NCBI GenBank assembly: GCA_002344975.1
Contig: DDUV01000050.1
Coordinates: 9,573 to 73,572, forward strand
Direction: 5' to 3'
DNA: 64,000 nt
Source: Saprospiraceae bacterium UBA2329
GTDB taxonomy: Bacteria > Bacteroidota > Bacteroidia > Chitinophagales > Saprospiraceae
Made by a program: the position numbers and the translations under genes. A model generated the notes under the pieces. That model saw only the letters and a program-made list of their open reading frames with translations, searched no databases and was not told where the DNA came from. Position 1 is the first letter of the stretch, and each line of letters opens with the position of its first letter. This document shows positions 36,794 to 45,587 of the stretch, piece by piece.

Positions 36794-36820
36794 AACCTGA
36801 GAAAACCGCCTCGCAAGTCA

Positions 36821-37045
36821 CTACGCGTTGGTCAGTGCGATCATGGCTTGTGTGCAGGCGGTTTCGTCGAAGAGGGCGGCGACGGAGATTTCAAAACCTT
36901 CGACGGCTTTTTTGTCCTCGTCCAACCACTGGCGGAATTCATGCCTGCGCGAGGCTTCTTCACTCAATCGGATCTGTATTGCGTCCAATATCAGCAGCAA
37001 GTCGGGTCTCTTCATGAGAAGGGCAATCAGTTCGGAGGTATTCAT
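36821..37045 (-). CDS. short ORF, possible remnant of a Uma2-type gene
   Basis: The 74 residues begin MNTSELIALLMKRPDLLLIL and contain EEASRRHEFRQWLDEDKKA. From memory this resembles the N-terminal ~50 residues of Bacteroidota Uma2-family nuclease-like proteins, where EFINGE normally follows. Here the sequence turns into VEGFEISVAALFDE and stops, so the catalytic part would be missing. It lies between paralogues 1 and 2. It could equally be a small helical protein. Confidence 0.35.
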   Translation of the reverse strand: MNTSELIALLMKRPDLLLILDAIQIRLSEEASRRHEFRQWLDEDKKAVEGFEISVAALFDETACTQAMIALTNA

Positions 37046-37113
37046 AACGACTTGATTGTCTCTGTTTTTGAAACAACGATGCCGGACGTGATTTGGTTGG
37101 CGCCGCTCAGGTT

Positions 37114-38487
37114 TCAGAAGAAGCTGTACGTCAACTCCAAAGCGCCGGAGACATTCAACCTGACAGCGTCGGCCCTTGGAATGAGTGGGTGCCCTACCAC
37201 AAAATCGGCTTTGGGTGTACGGTAATGCCTGCCGGCCAGATTGATGACCAGTCTCGTGCGGTAGTTGATGAAATAATCCATTTGTAAGCCGGCAATGGTT
37301 TCGCTTGCCAGAATTTTTCTCCAGGTGCGCAAAAATAATTGATAATCAACACCCATGTAGCCTGTGAAACGGGTTCGGGAATTGGGGTAAAAACCCCACT
37401 TGAATTCAGCCGACAAGCCGGGCCGGGAAACGGAGTTGTTCAGCCAATTTTCGTTCGATAAAAACGCCAGTTCCGTTTGAACGGTATAGCCTATTTGCCA
37501 ATGTTGATTCAACGGTGTGCTGCCCTCATATATGGCCTGCATGGCCAGCATATTGATGACCGATGGCTCTTGCTGATGCGGCGCCCAATAATCAGCTTGG
37601 GGTGTAATTCCGAATGAAAAACGACTTCCTGAAAAGCGGGTATTGTTGAAACCAAACAGCCAGTTATCGGCCAGTGTCTTGTAATACAGAATGTTGTCCA
37701 CTTTGGCATAGCCGAAATCTTTGAACCAATTGTCCAATTGAGACAATTCGTACATGCGTTTTTTTCGGGCGTCGAAAATGCGTTGGTTGCGGACATCGGC
37801 CATCACGCGGCCCAGTTCGAAAAGGCTTTCCTGCGGAAGCGGATGATCCAATATGCCTGCTTCAAGCATGTCGTCGGCCATGAAATGTGCAAGAAACACA
37901 TCGTCTATGGGTTCAATGCGGCCCCAGCCGAACCGGAGCGGCACAGAGAACAAATAGGCATAGAACCGCTCTTTTCGAACATCCGTCAGTGAAGTATTGA
38001 TGTGATTGCTTGCTGTGAAAACGGCATCTATATCCCAGTTGATTTCAATAAAGGAGCGCCGCTTGCCATAATAAAAACGATTGATGCCCTCCGTGCTCAA
38101 TCTGGCCTCGTATTCGTTCGTTTCCGACCGGCTTGGCGGATCCGTACGCTCTATCCTTGAAAAAGAAGCCAACTGATACAAGCTGCCGGTGTGTTGTATT
38201 TGTTCGGCAAGACTGTTGTGGAAATAGCCGTATTGAGCGTTAAGTCCTGCTGTGGTGTAAGAAGAGTTTTGGTCTGGAATTCCAAAACGACGATTGCGGG
38301 AATCAGTGCCGTCCATACTCAGCGACGGAAACAACTCCAGCGCCCGCCGGTTGATTTCGGGAAACCTGAAGGTCCGGTAGTCGTAGTTTTGAGGCTCTAT
38401 CTGGGCCTGGATGGAGCAAAGGCCGGCGATCAAAAAGGTAGCCAATAAAAGGCATGGTGAAGCGAGATGACTGTGATAAGTTTTCAT
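37114..38487 (-). CDS. probable outer-membrane protein, tandem paralogue 2
   Basis: The 457 residues have a signal peptide (HLASPCLLLATFLIAGLCSI, then QAQ). The shared FRFPEINRRALELFPSL is followed by beta-strand-rich sequence and the conserved central block (GRIEPIDDVFLAHFMADDM, LFELGRVMADVRNQRIFDA, RKKRMYELSQLDNWFKDFG, NILYYKTLADNWLFGF). It ends in LELTYSFF with terminal aromatic residues. Identity to paralogue 3 in the block is much higher than outside it. The start is 20 bp after the stop of paralogue 3, so both are in one transcript. Confidence 0.75.
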   Translation of the reverse strand: MKTYHSHLASPCLLLATFLIAGLCSIQAQIEPQNYDYRTFRFPEINRRALELFPSLSMDGTDSRNRRFGIPDQNSSYTTAGLNAQYGYFHNSLAEQIQHTGSLYQLASFSRIERTDPPSRSETNEYEARLSTEGINRFYYGKRRSFIEINWDIDAVFTASNHINTSLTDVRKERFYAYLFSVPLRFGWGRIEPIDDVFLAHFMADDMLEAGILDHPLPQESLFELGRVMADVRNQRIFDARKKRMYELSQLDNWFKDFGYAKVDNILYYKTLADNWLFGFNNTRFSGSRFSFGITPQADYWAPHQQEPSVINMLAMQAIYEGSTPLNQHWQIGYTVQTELAFLSNENWLNNSVSRPGLSAEFKWGFYPNSRTRFTGYMGVDYQLFLRTWRKILASETIAGLQMDYFINYRTRLVINLAGRHYRTPKADFVVGHPLIPRADAVRLNVSGALELTYSFF

Positions 38488-38506
38488 GTCGAATGTAATT
38501 TAGGAT

Positions 38507-39892
38507 TCAGAACAAGCTGTATATGAGCCGAATATTGGCTCCGTAATCAATGTTTCTCAAGCCGGCCTGAGGCAAAAACGCTCTGGGGTGTTGGTAGATG
38601 GCATTGTCGGAAGTGCGATAATAGTCCCAATGTACGTCGGCGTAGAGGCGGGTACGGTAATTGAGGAATATATTACCACTTGCATGGAAGGAGGCGAAAG
38701 TCTGCAAAATTGAGGGATATGCGCCGTAAAATTCGCCGGCTACCCGAGCATTGAAATGAATACTGGTTCTCGAATTGGGGAAGCAGCCCAGTTCTAATTG
38801 GGCTGCCATAAATGGTGTAAAAAAGCGGTATTCCGAATAGACGTCAACACTGACAAAGTTGCGCGAGATACCTACATTGATGGAGTAATCCAACTGCCAG
38901 GTACGGCTCAGTGGTAGAAATTGTTCCAACAAAAAAGCACCCGAAAAACTCAGCCTTGTATTGGGCGCATTGCCTTCGTTTCCGAAATACTGAAAGCCGG
39001 GCGTCACGCTGGTAGAAATACGCCTGCCTGAATATCTGACGCCGGAGAATGCAAACAGCCAGTTGTCGGCCATGGTGTTGTAATACAGAATGTTATCTAC
39101 TTTGGCCTTGCCGATGTCTTTGAACCAGTTATCCAATTGAGACAGCTCATACATGCGTTTTTTTCGGGCGTCAAAAATGCGTAAATTGCGGGCATCGGCC
39201 ATCACTCGGCCCAGCTCGAAGAGTTCTTCTTGCTCCATAGGGCTGTCTAAAATGCCGACCTGCAACATATCCTCTGCCATAAATGCCGCAGAAAATACGT
39301 CCTGGACAGGTTCCACCCGTCCGATGCCGGTTTTGAGAGGGACGGATATGGAGTAGAAATAAGTGTTGGTCTGAGTAAGAAGCGAGGCAGCGCTTGTGAG
39401 AGTGCGCCGGTCAAAAAAGGAGCCTTGAACATCCCAATTGATTTCGGAGAAATGCCTGGAGGTAAAATAATAGCGATTGACGGCTGAATGATAAAGATTG
39501 CTGCCGAACTGTCGGTTTATTCTGGGGTTGAACGAAGAATGGAAATCGCTGAGCTGATTGATGGCGTTGTAGGATTGTCCAATGTACAGGTTGTGAAAAA
39601 TCTGTTTGCGCTTGCTGTTGTGAAAATAACTGTATTGTAAACCGATGTTTTGCGTGATTTTGCTGGAGCTGGACAATAGGTCCTTGCCTGAGAGGAGGTT
39701 TCGTATGAGCGCGCCACTGAGATTGGGCTTGATGTCTAACGCTCTTCTATTGATTTCCGGCAGTTTAAATTCCTTGAAATGATACTTCGTTGGCGAGCTT
39801 TGCGCCGAGATGCTGAGGATGGTCGCAAAGCAAAGGAAAACCATGGATGCAACGCGACGCAGGCAGCAGGCAGTTAAAGGGTAGTTGTGCAT
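38507..39892 (-). CDS. probable outer-membrane protein, tandem paralogue 3
   Basis: The start at 39892 (MHNYPLTACCLRRVASMVFL) gives 461 residues with a signal peptide ending SISAQ; the longer frame has a charged tail. It shares FKEFKLPEINRRALDIKPNL and the central block (GRVEPVQDVFSAAFMADDM, ELGRVMADARNLRIFDARKK, MYELSQLDNWFKDIGKAKV) with the other two, and ends in NIRLIYSLF. It is first of the three on this strand and divergent from the small membrane protein gene at 39,979. Function is unknown. Confidence 0.75.
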   Translation of the reverse strand: MHNYPLTACCLRRVASMVFLCFATILSISAQSSPTKYHFKEFKLPEINRRALDIKPNLSGALIRNLLSGKDLLSSSSKITQNIGLQYSYFHNSKRKQIFHNLYIGQSYNAINQLSDFHSSFNPRINRQFGSNLYHSAVNRYYFTSRHFSEINWDVQGSFFDRRTLTSAASLLTQTNTYFYSISVPLKTGIGRVEPVQDVFSAAFMAEDMLQVGILDSPMEQEELFELGRVMADARNLRIFDARKKRMYELSQLDNWFKDIGKAKVDNILYYNTMADNWLFAFSGVRYSGRRISTSVTPGFQYFGNEGNAPNTRLSFSGAFLLEQFLPLSRTWQLDYSINVGISRNFVSVDVYSEYRFFTPFMAAQLELGCFPNSRTSIHFNARVAGEFYGAYPSILQTFASFHASGNIFLNYRTRLYADVHWDYYRTSDNAIYQHPRAFLPQAGLRNIDYGANIRLIYSLF

Positions 39893-39951
39893 ATCTTGTC
39901 TTATAAGAGGTTTTGAGCCGACAAGATAGCCAACATCTCTTCTAAAATGCC

Positions 39952-39959
39952 TAACTTTG
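39952..39959 (+). promoter_or_regulatory. possible -7 element before the mutL cluster
   Basis: TAACTTTG matches TAnnTTTG, 19 bp before the ATG of the 103-residue gene. No TTG lies 18-21 bp upstream, so the match is partial. Confidence 0.4.
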
Positions 39960-39978
39960 CTTATCAAAATCGAATATC

Positions 39979-40290
39979 ATGGCACTTTTTAATTTTTTAA
40001 AAACCACCAAGCCGATTCAGTTCGACTTCAAACCGCGTTTCTACGATGAAGAAAAAGAAGGCCGGCAGCAGCGCTTGAAAGAGTTGGAAGGGCTGAGCGA
40101 ACACGATACCGAGGGCATAAAAAACCGCATCTCCGGGGGCTTTCGCCGCAGCACCGATATGTCGGCCCTGCACCTGCGTCGCAAAATGGTGTTGCGCTCC
40201 AATCTCATGGTCATGGCTTTGGTAATGCTGCTGGCATTGGGCGCATTTTTGTTGCTCAATGTTTACCTGCCCGGATGGCTTAATAAATGA
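39979..40290 (+). CDS. small single-pass membrane protein
   Basis: The 103 residues start MALFNFLKTTKPIQFDFKPR, have a basic, charged middle (EEKEGRQQRLKELEG, LHLRRKMVLRSN) and one C-terminal transmembrane helix (LMVMALVMLLALGAFLLLNV). I recall similar short proteins beside mutL in Bacteroidota but know no function. mutL starts 86 bp later on the same strand. Confidence 0.65.
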   Translation: MALFNFLKTTKPIQFDFKPRFYDEEKEGRQQRLKELEGLSEHDTEGIKNRISGGFRRSTDMSALHLRRKMVLRSNLMVMALVMLLALGAFLLLNVYLPGWLNK

Positions 40291-40375
40291 GGCTTTGAGG
40301 CTGGGAACCCGCCTACGCCGAGGCTTTGGCGGGTGAAAGGAGTATTATTGAATAACCAAAAAGTAAGATGAAAAC

Positions 40376-42247
40376 ATGGCTGATCTCATTCAGCTTTTAC
40401 CGGATGCCATTGCCAATCAGATAGCCGCAGGAGAAGTAGTACAGCGCCCTGCCTCGGCTGTCAAAGAACTGATGGAAAATGCGGTGGATGCAGGCGCTAC
40501 CGAAATCCGGCTCATCGTAAAAGATGCCGGCAAAACCCTTGTGCAAGTAACCGACAACGGCTGCGGCATGTCGGAAACCGATGCGCGGATGTGCTTTGAA
40601 CGGCACGCAACTTCCAAAATACGACAATCGAGCGACCTCTTCGCCATTCGCACCATGGGCTTTCGCGGTGAGGCTTTGGCCTCCATCGCCGCCGTGGCAC
40701 AGGTGGAAATGCGCAGCCGCCGCCCGGAGGACGAACTTGGCACCCGCATCCTGATAGAAGGCTCGGAACTGAAAGCACAGGAACCCTGCCAGACGGCGCC
40801 CGGCACCAGTATCTCCATGCGCAACCTGTTTTACAACGTACCCGCCCGGCGCAACTTCCTCAAATCCAACGTGGTAGAAATGCGCCACATCATTGACGAA
40901 TTTCAGCGCGTGGCCATCGCCAACCCGGAGGTGTTTTTTTCGCTGCATCACAATAATGAGGAGTTGTTTCACCTGCCGGCTTCCAATCTGCGCCAGCGCT
41001 TGGTAGGCATTTTCGGCATTGCTTACAACAAGCGTCTGGTGCCTGTAAAAGAAGATACGGATATTCTCAACATTGACGGCTTTGTGGGCAAACCGGAATT
41101 TGCACGCAAAACCCGCGGCGAACAGATGTTTTTTATCAACGGGCGCTTCATCAAAAGCGGCTATCTGCACCACGCTGTTATGACCGCCTACGAGGACATC
41201 CTGCCGGCGGAGAGCTTCCCGTTTTATGTGCTATGTTTGGAAATTGATCCTGCCCGTATAGATGTGAACGTGCACCCTACCAAACAGGAAATCAAATTCG
41301 ACGACGAGCGCTTAGTTTACAATTACCTCCGTGTAGCCGTACGCCATGCCCTCGGCAGCCACAGCATCACGCCCAGCCTCGATTTCGATCAGGACATCAC
41401 CTTGCAACAAGCCCCGACGGCCCCGCGCCAGGAATCTTATACCATCAAAACCATCCCCAGCAGCTTCTCACCACCTTCCACCGCACACCGCACACCGCCG
41501 ACCGCCGACCGCATACCGCATACCGCCGACCGCATACCGCCCAACGACAACCTCCGCCATTGGGAAAAACTGTATGAAGGCTTGGACGAACTTGCACCTG
41601 CCCAACCAGAAACTCTCATCATCGAGAGCGGCTGGAACGCAGATGCGCCCATGGACGATACTGCGGGCACGTTCAGCAAAAAACAAAAAGACCCGTACCA
41701 GATTCACGGCACCTACATCGTGAGCCATATCAAGTCGGGTTTTCTGCTCATAGACCAGCAGGCCGCCCACGAGCGCATCCTCTACGAGCAATACCTGCGT
41801 GTATTGGGCGAACAGGCCGCCTCCGTTCAGCACCAGTTGTTTCCGCGCACCGTGGCCCTGCCGCCCGCCGACGCCGTGCTCCTGCGCGAGATACGGCCTC
41901 AGGTCAATTTATTGGGATTCGATATACAGGAATTTGGTCAGAATACATTCGTTATCAATGGATTGCCTGCTGAAATGGCCGGCAAAAAAGACGAGTTGGC
42001 CATTCTGGAAACCCTGCTGGAACAGTTCCGGCAAAACAACGAACTGCAATTGGACGTGCGCGACAACTTAGCCCGCTCCATGGCCCGCAGTGCCGCCATT
42101 CGTCGGGGAGCGCCGCTGACCGTTCCGGAAATGCAATCGCTCATTGATCGGCTGTTTGCCTGCGAAATGCCGTATAAAAGCCCCGCCGGTCGGCAGTGTT
42201 TTGTTACTTTTGAACTGGAAGACCTGGCTCGACGTTTTGAAAGCTGA
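40376..42247 (+). CDS. mutL: DNA mismatch repair protein MutL
   Basis: The protein couples MutS mismatch recognition to strand removal. The N-terminal GHKL ATPase has ELMENAVDAGATEI, VTDNGCGM and GFRGEALASIAAVA; the transducer domain ends near residue 340 (VNVHPTKQEIKFDDERLVYNYL). A linker of ~25 residues (367-390) is encoded by a dispersed ACCGC repeat. The C-terminal domain has LIDQQAAHERILYEQ: the endonuclease motif DQHA(x)2E(x)4E with Gln462 instead of His. The usual CPHGRP position reads SPAGRQ. The 623-residue length is normal. It heads a cluster with two rhomboids and an EEP enzyme. Confidence 0.95.
   Translation: MADLIQLLPDAIANQIAAGEVVQRPASAVKELMENAVDAGATEIRLIVKDAGKTLVQVTDNGCGMSETDARMCFERHATSKIRQSSDLFAIRTMGFRGEALASIAAVAQVEMRSRRPEDELGTRILIEGSELKAQEPCQTAPGTSISMRNLFYNVPARRNFLKSNVVEMRHIIDEFQRVAIANPEVFFSLHHNNEELFHLPASNLRQRLVGIFGIAYNKRLVPVKEDTDILNIDGFVGKPEFARKTRGEQMFFINGRFIKSGYLHHAVMTAYEDILPAESFPFYVLCLEIDPARIDVNVHPTKQEIKFDDERLVYNYLRVAVRHALGSHSITPSLDFDQDITLQQAPTAPRQESYTIKTIPSSFSPPSTAHRTPPTADRIPHTADRIPPNDNLRHWEKLYEGLDELAPAQPETLIIESGWNADAPMDDTAGTFSKKQKDPYQIHGTYIVSHIKSGFLLIDQQAAHERILYEQYLRVLGEQAASVQHQLFPRTVALPPADAVLLREIRPQVNLLGFDIQEFGQNTFVINGLPAEMAGKKDELAILETLLEQFRQNNELQLDVRDNLARSMARSAAIRRGAPLTVPEMQSLIDRLFACEMPYKSPAGRQCFVTFELEDLARRFES
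41475..41541. repeat. dispersed ACCGC repeat inside mutL
   Basis: The coding strand repeats ACCGCACACCGCACACCGCC and GACCGCATACCGC units in frame, encoding HRTPPTADRIPHTADRIPPN. The same word family fills intergenic gaps at 17,702, 30,285 and 43,063. Confidence 0.75.
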
Positions 42248-42267
42248 TTTTTGAAAAGCGCCCGACA

Positions 42268-43065
42268 ATGAATCAAATCACCCATGTGGTAAAGCATTTG
42301 CTGGTCATCAACATCCTCATGTTTGTGGTCACAGAGCTGATTTTTCCTTCATGGAAAGGCTCGTTGGCCATGTACTACCCGGGGTCGGAGCAGTTTCAAC
42401 CCATACAGCTTGTTACGCACTTTTTCATGCACGGCGGGTGGATGCACCTGTTTTTCAATATGTATGCGCTGGCCATGTTCGGGCCGCCGGTTGAGATGTT
42501 GTACCGCTCCAAGCGCTTTTTGTTTTATTACATTGTCTGCGCGTTGGGGGCGGCTGTTTTGCACAATTTATACACCTGGTACGATGTCTCGCAATTGCAA
42601 ACTGCGATGGAAGCGTTTCAGGCCGCGCCGAGTTACGACCACTACTGGCAGTTTTTCAATCAGATCAATCCGAAGCATTTTACTTTGTACGGCAATGAAT
42701 TGGTGGACGATATCAGCCGTCAGTTGCTGAACGGCGATACCGGGCAGGCAGGTTCGGCGCTGCAATTGATGAATGACCTGGTAGAGCGCAAGATGAACGT
42801 TCCGGCCGTAGGCGCATCAGGGGCCATATACGGGCTGTTGCTGGCTTTCGGGATGCAGTTTCCCAATCACCAGTTGATGCTCATTTTTTTGCCGGTACCC
42901 ATCAAGGCCAAGTATTTTATACCGCTGCTTATGGTCGCCGAGTTTTACTTCGGGCTTCAGGGCTTTGATTGGGACCCGATTGCTCACTTTGCGCATTTGG
43001 GCGGCGCGCTGGCGGGTTTTATTATGATTATGATTTGGAGGAAGACTGGGGCGAGGTTGTACTAG
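42268..43065 (+). CDS. rhomboid-family intramembrane serine protease 1
   Basis: The 265 residues have six or so helices. THFFMHGGWMHLFFNMYALA is the rhomboid helix 2 (HxxxN), VGASGAIYGLL carries the nucleophile S184 and HFAHLGGALAG the catalytic H243. A long loop (about 105-175) between helices is larger than usual. It cleaves membrane-protein substrates within the bilayer; natural substrates are unknown. It starts 20 bp after mutL, forming an operon. Confidence 0.92.
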   Translation: MNQITHVVKHLLVINILMFVVTELIFPSWKGSLAMYYPGSEQFQPIQLVTHFFMHGGWMHLFFNMYALAMFGPPVEMLYRSKRFLFYYIVCALGAAVLHNLYTWYDVSQLQTAMEAFQAAPSYDHYWQFFNQINPKHFTLYGNELVDDISRQLLNGDTGQAGSALQLMNDLVERKMNVPAVGASGAIYGLLLAFGMQFPNHQLMLIFLPVPIKAKYFIPLLMVAEFYFGLQGFDWDPIAHFAHLGGALAGFIMIMIWRKTGARLY

Positions 43066-43172
43066 TATGCAGTAGGCAGTTGGCGGTAGGCGGTATGCGG
43101 TATGCGGTAGGCGGTAGGCAGTTCGTAGTGTGCAGCTACATTAAGCGCCGCATACTGCACACTGCAAACCGC
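43063..43172. repeat. GGCGGTATGCGGT dispersed repeat between the rhomboid genes
   Basis: Tandem TAGGCAGT/TAGGCGGT/ATGCGGT words run from the stop of rhomboid 1. They are followed by an inverted segment (GCCGCATACTGCACACTGC), so the block can fold on itself. Confidence 0.7.
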
Positions 43173-43207
43173 CCACTTAGATTAAAAGACACAAACAAGA
43201 AAGGACA

Positions 43208-44152
43208 ATGATCCAGTCTATTTGGGAAGAAATAAGGAGAGAGTTCCGGCACGGCAACATGGTGACGAGGCTCATCATTGCCAATGTATCGGTCTTTGTA
43301 TTGGTGTGGCTGATCTACCTGCTCATGCTGCTGACGCTGGGCCATAGTGGCAACCATCACACCTACTTCGACAAAATGATCGAGTACCTGTGTATGCCTG
43401 CCGATTGGAAACATTTGTTGCTGCGCCCCTGGAGCCTGTTTACCTATATGTTTCTGCACCAGGAGCCTCTGCACATCTTTTTCAATATGATTATGCTGTA
43501 TTGGTTTGGCCGCATCGTGGGAGATTTCATCGGCGATCACCGGGTGCTGCCCATTTACCTCATCGGAGGATTGGCGGGTGCACTGTTGTTTTTTGTGTTT
43601 GCCAATGCCTTTTTTGATGCCGATGCCATCATGTTGGGTGCTTCGGCGGCCGTTATGGCCTTGGCGGTGGCTGCCGCTGCTCTGGCCCCCGACTACCTGA
43701 TGCGGTTGATTCTGCTGGGCGATGTGAAGTTGAAATATGTGGTAGCCGTGCTGCTCATCCTCGATTTGGTGGCCATAGGTAAAGAATCCAACACCGGCGG
43801 CCACGTTGCCCACCTCGGCGGCGCACTGATAGGCGGGCTTTTTGTGCAACAGTTGCGGGCAGGAAACGACTGGTCGGCGCCTATTAACCGGCTGTTGGAC
43901 AAGATTTTGCAATTGTTCAGAAGCATCAAAGGCCAGCCCCGCAAACGCGGCCCTCATGTAGTGTATCGCAATCCGGTGAAAGCTACCACCGAAGCTGGCG
44001 GAAAACAACGCCGTAAGCCCTCCGAAGACAGCAACGGCCTCAGCTATCAGGAGCAGTTGGACGCCATTTTGGACAAGATCAAGCAATCGGGCTACAACAG
44101 CCTCAGCACAGAGGAAAAAGAATTCCTGTTCAACGCCAGCAACCGAAAGTGA
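43208..44152 (+). CDS. rhomboid-family intramembrane serine protease 2
   Basis: The 314 residues include YMFLHQEPLHIFFNMIMLYW (helix 2), LGASAAVMALA with nucleophile S146 and HVAHLGGALIGG with H202. The C-terminal cytoplasmic tail (about 225-314) is basic and then holds a short helical motif (LSYQEQLDAILDKIKQSGY, LSTEEKEFLFNAS) typical of the Bacteroidota DUF6576-tailed rhomboids. It is translationally coupled to the next gene by a GTGA overlap. Confidence 0.92.
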   Translation: MIQSIWEEIRREFRHGNMVTRLIIANVSVFVLVWLIYLLMLLTLGHSGNHHTYFDKMIEYLCMPADWKHLLLRPWSLFTYMFLHQEPLHIFFNMIMLYWFGRIVGDFIGDHRVLPIYLIGGLAGALLFFVFANAFFDADAIMLGASAAVMALAVAAAALAPDYLMRLILLGDVKLKYVVAVLLILDLVAIGKESNTGGHVAHLGGALIGGLFVQQLRAGNDWSAPINRLLDKILQLFRSIKGQPRKRGPHVVYRNPVKATTEAGGKQRRKPSEDSNGLSYQEQLDAILDKIKQSGYNSLSTEEKEFLFNASNRK

Positions 44153-45204
44153 AAACCAAGCTGTACCAACTCATTTACCGCGTGCAGTTGTTGCTCGCTT
44201 TGCTTACGCTGGCGGCGTTTTATGCGCCCTCGGTCAGTCCCAACGACTTCTGGCCGGCGGCTTTTCTTAGTTTGTTGATCCCCGTTTTGCTCGTTGCTCA
44301 TATTGGTTTTGTGCTCTGGTGGTTGTTGCATAGCCGGTATTATTTGCTCGTATCTCTGGCTTGCCTCGTGGCGGGCTGGGGGCATCTGCAACGCATAGCG
44401 GGCTGGGGTTTCCCGACAGAACCCACTGCACAGGAGGCCAGCATCAGCGTGATGAGTTTCAACGTGCACGGCCTGCGGCATACCTCCGACAACAGCAATG
44501 TGCCGGTGGATGAAATTGTAGGATCGGCGGCGGCCCGCAACTGTGACGTGCTGTGTTTGCAGGAGTTTCCCCGCAGCGGCAACCGCATGGAACAACTCAG
44601 CGCCCGCCTCGCCGAAAGCACTCGTCTGCGACACCATTACAGCGATCCCAACGGCAATTTTGCGCTGTTTTCGGCCTTTCCCATCTCCAACCCGCAAACG
44701 CAGTATTTTCCGAATCGTTCCAACGGCTATCAGCAGGCCGATCTCCGCATCGGCGACCGCAATATCAGGGTCATCAATGCGCATCTGCAAACCAACGCCG
44801 TCACGCGCATAGCAGATAAAATTGCCTCCGAAGGCGATTTCAAGGAAAAACAAACCTGGCTCGATATTCGCGGCGTCATGGGGCGCTTCCGCCGCTCGGC
44901 CCGTCAACGCGCCCTGCAATCGGAGGAAATTGCCCGCCTCATAGCCGGCAGCCCGCATCCGGTTTTGCTCTGCGGAGACTTCAACGACACGCCTTACTCT
45001 TATACCTATCATACGCTGGCCAATGGCTTGCGGGATGCTTTTGCTGCCAAAGGCCGGGGCTTGGGCATCACTTATGCCGGGCGCATCCCCGCGCTGCGCA
45101 TTGACTACATTCTGGCCGACCCGCAGTTTCGCATTCACGATCATCGCATCGAAAAAAAGAGCTTTTCCGATCATCGGGCGGTGTGGAGCAGGCTGGGGTT
45201 GTGA
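44149..45204 (+). CDS. endonuclease/exonuclease/phosphatase family membrane protein
   Basis: GTG start overlaps the rhomboid stop (GTGA). The 351 residues have three N-terminal helices (about 10-85), then an EEP domain with all motifs: VMSFNVHGLR, LCLQEFPRSGN, INAHLQTN, CGDFNDTPYSYTY, RIDYILADP and FSDHRAVW. The catalytic domain is predicted outside or at the membrane face. Known relatives are phosphodiesterases or phosphatases acting on nucleic acid or lipid head groups; which applies here is open. It is the last gene of the mutL cluster. Confidence 0.9.
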   Translation: MKTKLYQLIYRVQLLLALLTLAAFYAPSVSPNDFWPAAFLSLLIPVLLVAHIGFVLWWLLHSRYYLLVSLACLVAGWGHLQRIAGWGFPTEPTAQEASISVMSFNVHGLRHTSDNSNVPVDEIVGSAAARNCDVLCLQEFPRSGNRMEQLSARLAESTRLRHHYSDPNGNFALFSAFPISNPQTQYFPNRSNGYQQADLRIGDRNIRVINAHLQTNAVTRIADKIASEGDFKEKQTWLDIRGVMGRFRRSARQRALQSEEIARLIAGSPHPVLLCGDFNDTPYSYTYHTLANGLRDAFAAKGRGLGITYAGRIPALRIDYILADPQFRIHDHRIEKKSFSDHRAVWSRLGL

Positions 45205-45587
45205 ATAGAAAGCTGCGAGCTACGAGCTTCGAGCCGCGAGTCTCAAGCTGGACTGGTGGGAACAGGGTAAGTCGCAAGCCCTGAGCTGCAAGCCGAAATC
45301 CACACTTGTTTTTTGACGCTGGTCTTTATGATTTGTAAGATTTTCGCTGCTCGTAGAGGGCTTCGGGTGGAGCTTGTTCATGCCTGTCCAAACCTTGCAA
45401 GGTCTGGACAGGCAGAGGGCATAACGATCATAAAAATCTGCGTCTTTCAGCGTGGGAGTCAGACAGTAGTTTCCGGTTACGCACTGACTTGTCTCCGGCT
45501 TAGTGAAGGGGTGACTACTCCCTTGAAACTTACTGAGTCATCCCTTCACTACCCTCAGAACCTTGAACCCGAAACCTTGAACCCCCT
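45205..45587. repeat. gene-free block packed with dispersed repeats
   Basis: In order: GCTGCGAGCTACGAGC-type words (45212-45295); the inverted composite repeat shared with 34,890-35,030 (45300-45490); a 34-bp near-perfect palindrome (45381-45414, arms TGCCTGTCCA/TGGACAGGCA around ACCTTGCAAGGT); the REP-like element, copy 3 (45501-45516 and 45536-45551, one mismatch); and TTGAACCCGAAACC words (45561-45587). No gene is supported. Confidence 0.75.

Noticed and set aside
36828..37055. 75-residue plus-strand ORF opposite the Uma2-like remnant
   Set aside because: The minus-strand reading has the more protein-like composition and a family resemblance; this one is Ser/Arg-rich shadow.
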